This document shows positions 1-7,800 of a stretch of DNA of 12,990 bases, one piece after another; within the stretch, counting starts at the first letter, position 1, and every line of letters begins with the position of its first letter. The DNA lies in NCBI GenBank assembly GCA_009774585.1, contig VSOA01000080.1, forward strand, positions 1-12,990, read 5' to 3'. The DNA comes from Lachnospiraceae bacterium. Lineage in GTDB: Bacteria > Bacillota > Clostridia > Lachnospirales > Lachnospiraceae. A program made the translations under genes and the position numbers. Under the pieces are notes generated by a model. It was not told the origin of the DNA. It worked only from the letters and a program-made list of their open reading frames with translations, and did not search any database.

Positions 1-1294
1 GCGCAATACTCTCGCCTTTGGTCATTTTAAAATGTTTCTCACTAAAACCGTTTATGCTCGAAACAAAATCCCCGACTTCATAGCGCAGTCCGTCATTCAA
101 GAACTTGGAGAAATATTTCTCATTCTGGCTGCTGTCCTCATAGCGGACTTCGAAAGACGTCGTCTTCCACCATGGAGCATCGACGAGGATATAACCTCTG
201 GTTCCCGATATGATAAGCTGTCCTTCCGATTTCACACCCAGACCGTTCTTGGATGTTGCCAGCGCATTCTCATAGGTAAAATACAGCTTAGTATAAATAT
301 CCAGTCCGTTTGCAGCTATCTGGCTCTTAAACTCCAAGTCTTGGTAATTTTTTCCCAACATCTTCAAAACCGGCAATACCGTGTAACTTCCCAGTTCCGT
401 AAAGCTGCCGCCGTAAACAGTATCCGTCAATTCTCTGCTCAGTGGATTCTCCAGCTTCGTGAAACACGCTTCCACGTCTCTCACACTTCCGATTGCACCG
501 CTTCGCACAACAGACAATAATTGATTGAAACCCGGACAGTATGCGGTCTTGATTGCTTCCATCAGAACAACCTCATTTTCTTCCGCCAGCCGGAACACTT
601 CTTCGGCTTGTTGTTTTTGCAAGACCATCGGTTTTTCACATAAAACGTGTTTCCTGTGTTGAACAGCGCTCTTAATATACTCATAGTGCGTCTGATGCGG
701 CGATGCAATGTATACGGCGTCTACTTCCTCGTAGAATTCCTCCAAATCGTCCATGTACTTGTTCATCTCAAACTGTTCCGCAAATCTTCTGGCGCTCTCA
801 ATATGAGGATTATAGACTGCATCTACATTGATTCCACTCACGTATTTCGCTTCCGGCACCATTCTCGCCGCAATTCTTCCGGTTCCTATGATACCGAGCC
901 GGATAATATTATACTTCTTCGCCCGCAGCATTGTACTGGAAATATCTTTCGTTCTTTCCAGATAGACCACTTCACAGTAATCCCTTAGAAAATCAAACAC
1001 ACCCGTCCAGTCAGAACCTACCGTGAAGATATCCACGCCGTATTTAATAATGTCCTCCGTTTTCTGCCCCACATGGTCTTCGATAATGATTTCATCTGCA
1101 AATCCCGTTTTCCGCACATTTTCAATACGATCCATCAAAGAATCTACAACATTCATCTTGCCGCGCGACTCGTCATAGTGCTCTGTCGTTACCCCGACAA
1201 TCAGATAATCCCCCAAAGCTTTTGCTCTTTGTAATAACCGATAATGACCTTCATGAAATAAATCAAAGGAACCGTATGTAATGACTTTCTTCAT
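1..1294 (-). CDS. TagD-like cytidylyltransferase fused to Gfo/Idh/MocA oxidoreductase (partial, runs off left edge)
   Basis: The frame is open from an ATG at 1294 to base 1 with no stop, giving about 431 residues of an incomplete protein. Residues 1-125 form a cytidylyltransferase-fold domain: the start MKKVITYGSFDLFHEGH has the nucleotide-binding HxGH motif (HEGH), and ERTKDISSTMLR matches the ISTT-type C-terminal signature of glycerol-3-phosphate cytidylyltransferase (TagD). From about residue 131 a Rossmann domain begins (LGIIGTGRIAARM), followed by CEKPMVL, the conserved EKP motif of Gfo/Idh/MocA dehydrogenases, and then the oxidoreductase C-terminal domain (GGSFTELGSY). The start has AGAGG about 9 bases upstream. 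It lies 60 bp downstream of licD on the same strand and is probably co-transcribed. The family suggests a bifunctional enzyme that reduces a sugar phosphate and makes a CDP-polyol; the substrate is inferred, not visible. Confidence 0.85.
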   Translation of the reverse strand, partial: MKKVITYGSFDLFHEGHYRLLQRAKALGDYLIVGVTTEHYDESRGKMNVVDSLMDRIENVRKTGFADEIIIEDHVGQKTEDIIKYGVDIFTVGSDWTGVFDFLRDYCEVVYLERTKDISSTMLRAKKYNIIRLGIIGTGRIAARMVPEAKYVSGINVDAVYNPHIESARRFAEQFEMNKYMDDLEEFYEEVDAVYIASPHQTHYEYIKSAVQHRKHVLCEKPMVLQKQQAEEVFRLAEENEVVLMEAIKTAYCPGFNQLLSVVRSGAIGSVRDVEACFTKLENPLSRELTDTVYGGSFTELGSYTVLPVLKMLGKNYQDLEFKSQIAANGLDIYTKLYFTYENALATSKNGLGVKSEGQLIISGTRGYILVDAPWWKTTSFEVRYEDSSQNEKYFSKFLNDGLRYEVGDFVSSINGFSEKHFKMTKGESIA

Positions 1295-1354
1295 GGGTTT
1301 TTCCTCTCATCTTTCTGGCATCGTGTATATACCCTGCCGTTTGCGCTGCGCTCA

Positions 1355-2170
1355 CTATAGACACTGCAGCTTCGTCACCGGATGCACCTTGCGCATTTCC
1401 ATCGGCGGCAGTTTCATGTAGTCCCCGAATTTAAACGACAGATACGCATCATAATCCTTGATGCTCCAGAACATTTCGTCTTCAAATAGTATCTTCTCCC
1501 GGTTTTCATACCATTCCCGCAGATAGCCATATTCCTTATTAGGCGTCGGGAATGTCAGAATGCGCACCCACTTTGTGTTCTTCTTATTGCGCCTCTGCAC
1601 ATATCTATTGTAGTGTCCGTATATCATAGCCGCAGGAATGCGGTCCAGAAACCGATACCAGCACTTCAAGAACCTATTCCCTGAAACAATTTTCCCGACC
1701 GGCGCCCACATCATCTTGCGGATACAATAACAATGAAAATTCTGCCATGTCCTCACCGCCTTATTGTCGGAAACAGCATCTAAAGGGAAGATATCAATAA
1801 AGATTCCCTGTTCATAGGGCATATGCTCCTGATTCTCCCTTAGGAAACAGGTGCCTTTTCTTCTGAGTTTGCCGTATCCCCAGCGATAGCCTGTCGTATT
1901 CCTGTGGTCTTGAAAATAAAATCGGCTGTGGTCCAGTTCCTTCTCACAGGCAGCACGGAATTTCTCATATTCTTCTCGCAGGAACGCAACATCTGCATCA
2001 TCGTCCCAAGGGATATAGCCTTTATGCCTTACAGCCCCAAGAAGTGTACCTGCTATGATATTATATTGAATGCCGCAGAGATTACAGATTCGATCTACTT
2101 CCTTCAGCATCTCAAGCTGTATCAGTTGAACCTGCCGCAATTCATCATCTGTCAAGTGATGTACCTTCAA
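1355..2170 (-). CDS. LicD family phosphotransferase
   Basis: This 271-aa protein belongs to the LicD family, nucleotidyltransferase-fold enzymes that transfer phosphocholine or similar groups onto surface glycans. Residues 41-61 carry the core signature: GTLLGAVRHKG followed by the acidic cluster WDDDAD, which should bind metal. The C-terminal segment (KFGDYMKLPP) is also typical, and the length is normal for the family. The start is TTG, not ATG: GAGG lies 6 bases upstream, and the nearest upstream in-frame ATG is closed by a TAA two codons later. It follows the 435-aa transferase by 40 bp and precedes the cytidylyltransferase fusion by 60 bp, so the three probably form one operon. The neighbouring enzyme suggests the donor is a CDP-activated alcohol. 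The acceptor is unknown. Confidence 0.9.
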   Translation of the reverse strand: MKVHHLTDDELRQVQLIQLEMLKEVDRICNLCGIQYNIIAGTLLGAVRHKGYIPWDDDADVAFLREEYEKFRAACEKELDHSRFYFQDHRNTTGYRWGYGKLRRKGTCFLRENQEHMPYEQGIFIDIFPLDAVSDNKAVRTWQNFHCYCIRKMMWAPVGKIVSGNRFLKCWYRFLDRIPAAMIYGHYNRYVQRRNKKNTKWVRILTFPTPNKEYGYLREWYENREKILFEDEMFWSIKDYDAYLSFKFGDYMKLPPMEMRKVHPVTKLQCL

Positions 2171-2210
2171 TCTTTACCTCATTTCCGCGCAATGATTAAC
2201 ATGATACGCC

Positions 2211-3518
2211 TCAATCATTGTCAACAATTGTATGGTCCATGATCATAATCGGCTTTCCCTGATTTCTGAACAGTTCTACAACCGAACTGGGATCTCCGTA
2301 ATAAGCGTCGGACAAATTGATGGCTCTGTGCAAGTCTTTGGAATCATCATAGATTCCTATCTTTTCTTCCCGATACTTCTCAACCAGCCTCAGATACGGT
2401 TCTACTGCCGCCGGATTCATGGAACGCGCAGTGTCCACCATCAGCGGATGCGGACGCCACAACAGTACAACGTCTTCTCTTGCCTGAAAGAAACCAAACA
2501 CCCACTTCAGTTTTTTCAGGAACTGCTCGCTCTTGCCTGCTATGAGTCCATTCAAATGTGTATTGAAAAACAGCACCTTCTTATTACCGTCTAAAAACTC
2601 TTTCCATTCTTCCGGAACTGCATCTGAACCTGTCTCTTTCACATCAAACTTCGGCGAACCGAGCGCCTGAAACTTCTCTTCTATCGCTTTCCTGCCGACT
2701 CTCTCCGCCAACTCCGGTAAAGCAGCCGAATAATATCTGATATACTGCTCTCTGACTTTTTCTGACTGCAGCACTACTACATTCGCATATAATGTTCCGG
2801 GTAGTACACAATAATCTTCTTTAACCGTATCATTTCTGTGAACAAAATACGGGATATATACTAATTTATCAGTATAATTTCGAATCTTTGATGAATAAAA
2901 CTGCGGATGTACCGTCGTCACAAGATTATACTGGTCATACGGATTATGTATGAAGATAACATTTGGGTGCTCTGCTTCCAAAGAGTACTGCTGCCAGTCC
3001 ACAATCGGGACATCATCCGGAAAATCCGCGCCTTCATAGTGCATCTCTCCAAGCGTGCCGTCCTTATTCTTCGTAAAATACGGAATCGGCATCACGATGC
3101 TCTCCCACTCTTCATCGGCTGTAGCCGCCCTCCATACGCTCTCTAACGAATCCCACATGGACGCCTTATATGGCAGAAATACAACTTGTTTCTTCTCCTC
3201 AGGCAGATTGAATTTCACTTGATTGCGTATCTGCACAAGCTGTTTCTGAATCTTCTTGGCCAGTTTTCTGCATTGATTGATATCTGTCCGGTTACTACTT
3301 ATCTGATAAATGTTCTCGCAATAAGCTTCTAGCAGGCGGACCGTCTCCTCTCCCACCTCTCCTGTCTTCTCGATTTCATTACCGACCGCGATCGCAGCAT
3401 CCTGACAGTCCGCCAGAACCTCTGTCTCCACCAGTACATTTGAGTCCAGTTTTCTGGCAATCACACTGTTGATTTTTTCCAAAGAATCTATCACAGATAA
3501 AACATCTTTCTTCTTCAC
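2211..3518 (-). CDS. CDP-glycerol glycerophosphotransferase-like (GPGTF superfamily) protein
   Basis: This is a 435-aa soluble protein with no membrane segment. Residues 1-105 are helical and variable. The conserved part starts with FLPYKASMWDSLESVWRA (114-131) and includes FIHNPYDQYN. The C-terminal half carries LLWRPHPLM (352-360) and SDAYYGDPSSVVELF (403-417). The His-Pro motif and the Asp/Ser-Ser...Glu motif are the pattern of the TagF-like GPGTF superfamily, which includes CDP-glycerol glycerophosphotransferases. I recall similar proteins as common in Lachnospiraceae surface-polymer loci, often left unnamed. I chose the GTG at 3518 because AGAGGG lies 6 bases upstream. The frame stays open to an ATG at 3596, but that would add 26 residues translated through the leader hairpin. 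It is the first gene of the surface-polymer operon visible here. Assignment to polymer synthesis is good; the exact reaction is inferred. Confidence 0.75.
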   Translation of the reverse strand: MKKKDVLSVIDSLEKINSVIARKLDSNVLVETEVLADCQDAAIAVGNEIEKTGEVGEETVRLLEAYCENIYQISSNRTDINQCRKLAKKIQKQLVQIRNQVKFNLPEEKKQVVFLPYKASMWDSLESVWRAATADEEWESIVMPIPYFTKNKDGTLGEMHYEGADFPDDVPIVDWQQYSLEAEHPNVIFIHNPYDQYNLVTTVHPQFYSSKIRNYTDKLVYIPYFVHRNDTVKEDYCVLPGTLYANVVVLQSEKVREQYIRYYSAALPELAERVGRKAIEEKFQALGSPKFDVKETGSDAVPEEWKEFLDGNKKVLFFNTHLNGLIAGKSEQFLKKLKWVFGFFQAREDVVLLWRPHPLMVDTARSMNPAAVEPYLRLVEKYREEKIGIYDDSKDLHRAINLSDAYYGDPSSVVELFRNQGKPIMIMDHTIVDND

Positions 3519-3549
3519 GTTAATCCCTCTTGCACTATTCTCACGCACA

Positions 3550-3614
3550 AAAAAGCAGAAATAAAAGCTGACGCCGCAACATCCCATAATCATCAACTTT
3601 AATCTCTGCTTTTT
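3550..3614 (-). terminator. Long leader hairpin with U-tract (terminator or attenuator)
   Basis: An inverted repeat pairs 3550-3571 with 3593-3614 around a 21-nt loop. Read on the minus strand it gives a 22-position stem with outer arms AAAAAGCAGA/TCTGCTTTTT, two G-U wobbles and one mismatch, then a run of T at 3554-3549. On the plus strand the wobbles become A-C mismatches, so the structure suits a minus-strand RNA. It lies between a promoter-like sequence at 3650-3678 and the GTG start at 3518. It could end transcripts from the AAA-ATPase gene, whose stop is at 3750, or act as an attenuator for the surface-polymer operon. Confidence 0.6.
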
Positions 3615-3649
3615 ATCCTCATGATAGTAATCCCGACCTTCCTTGTCAT

Positions 3650-3678
3650 TCTATATATGCGCAATATTTTTTTGTCAT
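3650..3678 (-). promoter_or_regulatory. Putative sigma-A promoter for the surface-polymer operon
   Basis: On the minus strand ATGACA (3678-3673) is followed after exactly 17 bases by TATAGA (3655-3650). The -35 matches consensus at 5 of 6 positions and the -10 at 4 of 6. It sits in the short gap after the AAA-ATPase gene and would start transcription near 3643, giving a leader of about 125 nt that contains the long hairpin. Confidence 0.45.
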
Positions 3679-3749
3679 GTTAATATTATCGGCAGACTGA
3701 GAAGAAAACTTTATTCCTCTTCGCTTCCAAATTACTGCCCGGTCAATAC

Positions 3750-5441
3750 CTACCCAACTAATACATTCTTTCCCTCAAACGCAAACCCATACATTTTGAT
3801 TCTGTCCGACGATATTCCTTTTGCCCTGAGTGACAACGCATACTGCTTTTCTTCTATCTGTGCAAGCGCTTTCTTAACCGTATCTTCAAGCGACTGGTCT
3901 CTCCCCGGCTTGTATACTTTGAATTCTATGATATAGGCGTCCAAATCTTCTCTCTTCGGCTCCAGCATGACGTCATACCGCCCAAATCCGCTCTCTCTAT
4001 TCGAAGTAATTACATACCGGTCTTCCAGTTCTACCATAAGTCCCAATACAAACCCATGGTAAAACCGCTCCGGCTCCGCCTTGCCGGAAGCACGCTTTCC
4101 CGTATCAAAAGAACTGAAGGTCTCACTGGCAACACGATTCATATATTCGTTCATGGCGTCCAGATCATTCAGTAGGAGCGCTTTGATAAAATCATTGTAA
4201 TCCGAAAGGTTCTTGTTAAACCACCCCCGTACCATATTTTTAAACATAATTTTTACTTCATAATTAGTCAATGTCAGTTCATAGTTAGGTGCAACCCATA
4301 TTTCATCCGTCTCAAATCTTTGATACTGCAATACTTTCAGATAACCGCTCGCTACAAGAAGGCCCCATATTGCATTCTCATTATCATCTAACTGGTCATA
4401 AACAATCTGTTCATCGATCGGCACAATCAGATGTTCTCCCTGCAACAGACTTTGGAAAGACTCTTTTACCCTGCGCCCGCCTTCCCTGATCAGCTTACCT
4501 GCCAGACTGTTGGCGCTGGTGTTTGCCCAATATGTTGCAACATCTCCTGTATCCAGATAGTTTAAGATAGACCACGGATTATAAATATCTTTCCATTTCC
4601 CGAATATGAAACCGTCATACCAGCTTTTTACCTTTTCTCTTTCTGTCAGTCCATATTCATCCATAGCTGCAAAAACTTCTTCTTCCGTAAAGCCAAAAGA
4701 CGTGCCATACTCATTTGAGGTCGTCGTTACAACTTTCAGATTATTCAGATCCGAAAAAATGGATTCTTTGCTGACTCTCGTAATTCCGGTCATGATCGCC
4801 TGCTCTAAATATGGATTAGTCTTAAAGGCCGCATTAAACATACTTCTCGTAAATGCCACCATTTCTTTCCAGTAACCATCCACATAGGCTTCCTGCATGG
4901 GCGTATCGTACTCATCCAACAAAATGATCACTCTTTTATCATAGTAGCGGTTTAAGTATTTGGCCAGATTATGAATTGCCAATGTTGCCTCTACATCCCC
5001 CATATCCGCCTTAACACGCCTAAAAAACTCTTTGTCTCCTTCTCTTAACGCATCGCTTTCAAGCAGAAAAGAATGGTCTGTATACAAATCCGCAAGCATT
5101 TGACAGATTTTGGCACGCGTATCCCGATAATTCGTTTCTTTAACATTCGCAAATGAAAGACTGATGACCGGATAGGTTCCCTGCACTGCACGGAACTTTT
5201 CCTCCTGCCAGATGGCAAGCCCTTCAAACAAATCGCCCCTTCCTGCATACTTTACCGAGAAAAACTGTTCTGTCATGCTCATCGTGAGCGTCTTTCCAAA
5301 GCGGCGCGGTCTGGTGATCAGCGTCACCTCATCCCCGCTTTCCCACCATTCTTTGATAAATGTTGTTTTGTCCACATAGAAATAGTTATTCTCAATGATT
5401 TTACTATAATCCTGTATTCCAATTCCTATTGTTCTCGCCAT
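3750..5441 (-). CDS. AAA-ATPase-like protein with C-terminal PD-(D/E)XK nuclease domain
   Basis: This 563-aa protein has the architecture of the AAA-ATPase-like (DUF1703-type) family common in Bacteroidota and gut Clostridia. FYVDKT (21-26) and the Walker A segment RPRRFGKT (44-51) are followed by Walker B VIILLDEYD (171-179) and a conserved TGITRVSKESIFSDLNN (218-234). The C-terminal domain holds a PD-(D/E)XK core: GFGRYDVML with Asp490, then IIEFKV with Glu506 and Lys508, then a Gln/Glu-rich helix (QIEEKQY). All key residues are present, so it looks intact. The start has GGAGG about 4 bases upstream of ATG. It begins 10 bp after the 230-aa gene, so they are probably co-transcribed. Family function is not settled: defence, DNA processing or a selfish-element role have all been considered. 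No transposase or toxin partner is visible. Confidence 0.85.
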   Translation of the reverse strand: MARTIGIGIQDYSKIIENNYFYVDKTTFIKEWWESGDEVTLITRPRRFGKTLTMSMTEQFFSVKYAGRGDLFEGLAIWQEEKFRAVQGTYPVISLSFANVKETNYRDTRAKICQMLADLYTDHSFLLESDALREGDKEFFRRVKADMGDVEATLAIHNLAKYLNRYYDKRVIILLDEYDTPMQEAYVDGYWKEMVAFTRSMFNAAFKTNPYLEQAIMTGITRVSKESIFSDLNNLKVVTTTSNEYGTSFGFTEEEVFAAMDEYGLTEREKVKSWYDGFIFGKWKDIYNPWSILNYLDTGDVATYWANTSANSLAGKLIREGGRRVKESFQSLLQGEHLIVPIDEQIVYDQLDDNENAIWGLLVASGYLKVLQYQRFETDEIWVAPNYELTLTNYEVKIMFKNMVRGWFNKNLSDYNDFIKALLLNDLDAMNEYMNRVASETFSSFDTGKRASGKAEPERFYHGFVLGLMVELEDRYVITSNRESGFGRYDVMLEPKREDLDAYIIEFKVYKPGRDQSLEDTVKKALAQIEEKQYALSLRAKGISSDRIKMYGFAFEGKNVLVG

Positions 5442-5451
5442 ATGTCCTCCG

Positions 5452-6144
5452 CTACATAATCTTATTCACAATCGCCTTGATCGCAATCGGCGCACCTGCT
5501 ATGATCATATCCAGTGCATCATTACCCGACACATCCAGTATCATTTTGCATTTTTCCCTGTTCTTAAGTTCAGCAGACGCCGCTAACGCCTCACATACGG
5601 TATGATTTCTATCTTGTTTGGGAAAGTCTTTCATTCTCTGCAGCGCATAATTCTCAAGAAGTTTCCATTCATCCTCCAATATTGTTATGGCATCGGCAAT
5701 GTTTGTATTTTCCTCTCTGTTTATGGCAGGTTTGGAGATTTTGGCATGTCCGATACTGTCAATCCGTATCTCACCTGCGGCAACGATTTGGTCTTTGCAG
5801 ATCCTATATCCTCCTGCCACGGCAGCCCTCTCCATACCGCTGTATAAGGCGCTCCTGTCATTCATGCAAATCATCAGGGCGCTGCGTATCTCTCTTATGA
5901 AACCGACCTCCGGGGCTGTTATATAGAAGCACGTTCCCGCATGATTCTGAATCTTCAACGCATAGACACTTAGTCCGTTTTGCTCCGGCTCCGATATTTC
6001 CGCAAAAGAAACTGCCTCCAATGGTATCAGCATATTTTCACCGCAGGCTATCACGCCCTTTCCTATTGTAAGCTTTTCTGCTTCCATTACGTATCTGTTT
6101 TCTTTCAGTTTCAGCTTTTCTGTCAGTCCTTTGAAGTCTCCCAT
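5452..6144 (-). CDS. Hypothetical protein, not recognised (230 aa)
   Basis: I do not recognise this protein. The chosen ATG at 6144 has AAGGAG 6 bases upstream; the frame extends another 13 codons, but with no better ribosome site. The N-terminal half (about 1-130) is rich in short beta-strand-like segments (YVMEAEKLTIGKG, ENMLIPLEAVSFAEI, VYALKIQN), which might form a PH-like or small beta-barrel domain. The rest is helical and charged, ending in the hydrophobic stretch MIIAGAPIAIKAIVNKIM. No clear signal peptide, membrane helix or catalytic motif is visible. The stop lies 10 bp before the AAA-ATPase start, so the two are probably one transcript. Its leader contains copy 1 of the 85-bp double-hairpin repeat. 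Confidence 0.7.
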   Translation of the reverse strand: MGDFKGLTEKLKLKENRYVMEAEKLTIGKGVIACGENMLIPLEAVSFAEISEPEQNGLSVYALKIQNHAGTCFYITAPEVGFIREIRSALMICMNDRSALYSGMERAAVAGGYRICKDQIVAAGEIRIDSIGHAKISKPAINREENTNIADAITILEDEWKLLENYALQRMKDFPKQDRNHTVCEALAASAELKNREKCKMILDVSGNDALDMIIAGAPIAIKAIVNKIM

Positions 6145-6190
6145 CGCCTTCTCCTTTTGCGCTCTTCTTAAATATTGTAACATCCAATTA

Positions 6191-6275
6191 ATGCCACAAC
6201 GTAAATCACCAAGGCAGGAATTACGCAGTAATTCTTGTGACGCAAGCCGCCGGGCTTGCGTCTATTGTACCATAT
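6191..6275 (-). repeat. 85-bp double-hairpin repeat, copy 1
   Basis: This stretch matches 12003-12087 at 72 of 85 positions with no gaps when read on the minus strand. It starts with an extended -10 box (TGG then TACAAT, 6269-6264). Hairpin A follows (6239-6262: arms GACGCAAGCC and GGCTTGCGTC, 4-nt loop), then hairpin B (6215-6237: 10 pairs including one wobble, 3-nt loop). It lies in the leader of the 230-aa gene, in the same orientation as that gene. The region from 6145 to 6190 shows only the ribosome-binding site. Confidence 0.85.
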
Positions 6276-6307
6276 GCAAATACATTTTTATATACAAAAA
6301 AGCACAT

Positions 6308-6345
6308 AAAAAAATATCGGGCAATGTATGTTCTACTGTCCGATA
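6308..6345 (-). terminator. Rho-independent terminator of the transport operon
   Basis: On the minus strand TATCGG pairs with CCGATA (outer arms 6345-6340 and 6320-6315), extended by two further pairs past one mismatch around a 13-nt loop. Seven T residues follow (6314-6308). It begins 67 bp after the stop of the HlyD-like gene. Confidence 0.65.
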
Positions 6346-6411
6346 CTCTTTCTTTATGTATCCCTTATATCACCACTCAAGCGCCCTTGCAGCGTTCTTA
6401 GCACAACGCCC

Positions 6412-7743
6412 CTAATACTCCATCACCGCCGTCCCATTCGACAGTTCTTTACTGCTCTGCGTTACAATCTTCATGTCGCTCGTCAGCAGTTCATCAGCGA
6501 TTGCCGCATTATCTTCATTTTCATCAAGAAGACGCACCGTCATGCTTGTGATGCTTAGTTCCGTACCAAGAATACCTTTTTTCTCTTCTAATACATAGAC
6601 GCAATTTCCACCGTCGTTATGAACCGCCTGCCGCGGGACTACAAAATCATAGATTTCCGACGTGGATGTCAGTTCCATAATCCCTTCCGTGCGTCCCACC
6701 GCCACCGCCGGTTCCAGCCAGATTGTCACTGTATAACTGCCGTTCTCCTGCACAATAGAATCAATTGTCTCTCCCACTTCCTCAGAACTGCCCGGAAAAC
6801 TAAGCTTTACCGTATCTCCTGTATGTACCATGGATTTCTGCTCTTGTGTAATGATCGTACGAAAAATCCGGCTGCTGTCAGCATTTGCATAACGCATCAC
6901 CGCTTCGGTTCCCATGCGTACACCGGACTGCAGCATGACCTCCAACACCGTGCCTTCCTGTTCGGCTGTGATTCTTCCCCCGTCTTCCAAGATACCCTTC
7001 CAACTCTCAATCTTATTCTGCCTAGCCTGCACCTGACCAATTGCAGAGTAACTGGAACTGTACGCTCCTTCCACTTCATTCTGCGCACTTTTTGCGTCCT
7101 CAATTTCTCTGCCTGCCTCTTTTAAGACTTTCTCTTTCTCAAACCCCGCCTCCTCGATGGCAAGCTTGCGTTCTTCGATTTCCCGGTCAATCCGCTTTCT
7201 CTCGTCCGCCCACGCAATCCACACTTCATCCGGTGCATCCTCCTTAGGAAGACGGAACATATGGGTATCCAAGTCCTCCATGGCATCTTCCAGCAGTCTT
7301 GTCTCATCTGCAATCTTCCTATCAAGTTCTGCGACAGTTGTGTCATAATCTTCCTGCGCACGTACCATCTCCCGCTCCGCCTCTCCGCGCTGCGCGCTTA
7401 CCTGATCCTGCCATACCTGTTCTTCCGCCTCCAGTCCCGCAAGCTGTACCTGCAAATCCTCCGTGTCTATTTCATAGAGGACGGTTCCGGCATCAATCTG
7501 TTCTCCTGCCGCGACGCACACTCTCTTGACAAGCAGCCCTTCCATTCCTGTGACCGCCTCGGAATTGACCAATTCCACAGTTACTTCTGCCGTCAGTTTA
7601 TTGGTAATCGAAGCCGCCGTAGGATTCGCCCAGTGAACCCGCGGCAGCCTGTTGACATAGACTATTCGTGACACGAATGTCATAACAAGCATAACCGCCA
7701 TGAAGATTGCAAACCCCCGCCATAATTTTTTCTTAGATTCCAT
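6412..7743 (-). CDS. HlyD-family membrane-fusion (adaptor) protein
   Basis: This 443-aa protein has the adaptor layout of HlyD/AcrA-type proteins. One N-terminal membrane helix (about 9-28) is followed by the first half of a biotinyl-lipoyl domain (about 65-97, GLLVKRVCVAAGEQIDAGT). A long charged coiled coil of about 150 residues comes next, then the second lipoyl half (about 256-287, ITAEQEGTVLEVMLQSG) and C-terminal beta domains. The bulk should lie outside the membrane. The ATG at 7743 has only a weak ribosome site (GGAAAGG, 12 bases away). A better GGAGG lies further up, but it leads only into a 10-codon frame. It follows the second permease by 57 bp and is the last gene before the terminator. 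No exporter ATPase or MacB-like permease accompanies it, which is unusual for this family. Confidence 0.85.
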   Translation of the reverse strand: MESKKKLWRGFAIFMAVMLVMTFVSRIVYVNRLPRVHWANPTAASITNKLTAEVTVELVNSEAVTGMEGLLVKRVCVAAGEQIDAGTVLYEIDTEDLQVQLAGLEAEEQVWQDQVSAQRGEAEREMVRAQEDYDTTVAELDRKIADETRLLEDAMEDLDTHMFRLPKEDAPDEVWIAWADERKRIDREIEERKLAIEEAGFEKEKVLKEAGREIEDAKSAQNEVEGAYSSSYSAIGQVQARQNKIESWKGILEDGGRITAEQEGTVLEVMLQSGVRMGTEAVMRYANADSSRIFRTIITQEQKSMVHTGDTVKLSFPGSSEEVGETIDSIVQENGSYTVTIWLEPAVAVGRTEGIMELTSTSEIYDFVVPRQAVHNDGGNCVYVLEEKKGILGTELSITSMTVRLLDENEDNAAIADELLTSDMKIVTQSSKELSNGTAVMEY

Positions 7744-7800
7744 ATCTGCACCGAACCTTTCCCATGTCCTCCGGCATAAGTTTTAGAAGCGTTTTCCAGC

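Noticed and set aside
32..988. Plus-strand open frames at 32-520 and 647-988
   Set aside because: They lie antisense to the cytidylyltransferase-oxidoreductase fusion, show no domain, and lack convincing ribosome sites.
3519..3596. A 26-residue N-terminal extension of the GPGTF-like protein from ATG 3596
   Set aside because: That ATG lies inside the leader hairpin without a good ribosome site, while GTG 3518 has AGAGGG at ideal spacing. The extension is Cys/Phe-rich and unlike the rest of the protein.
6619..7671. Several plus-strand frames opposite the HlyD-like gene
   Set aside because: They are mirror images of the coiled-coil coding sequence and are Ser/Arg/His-rich, as expected for antisense of Glu/Ala-rich codons.
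7707..7774. Short frame preceded by GGAGG just before the HlyD-like gene
   Set aside because: The GGAGG is only 2 bases from its ATG and the frame ends after 10 codons, so it is unlikely to be translated.
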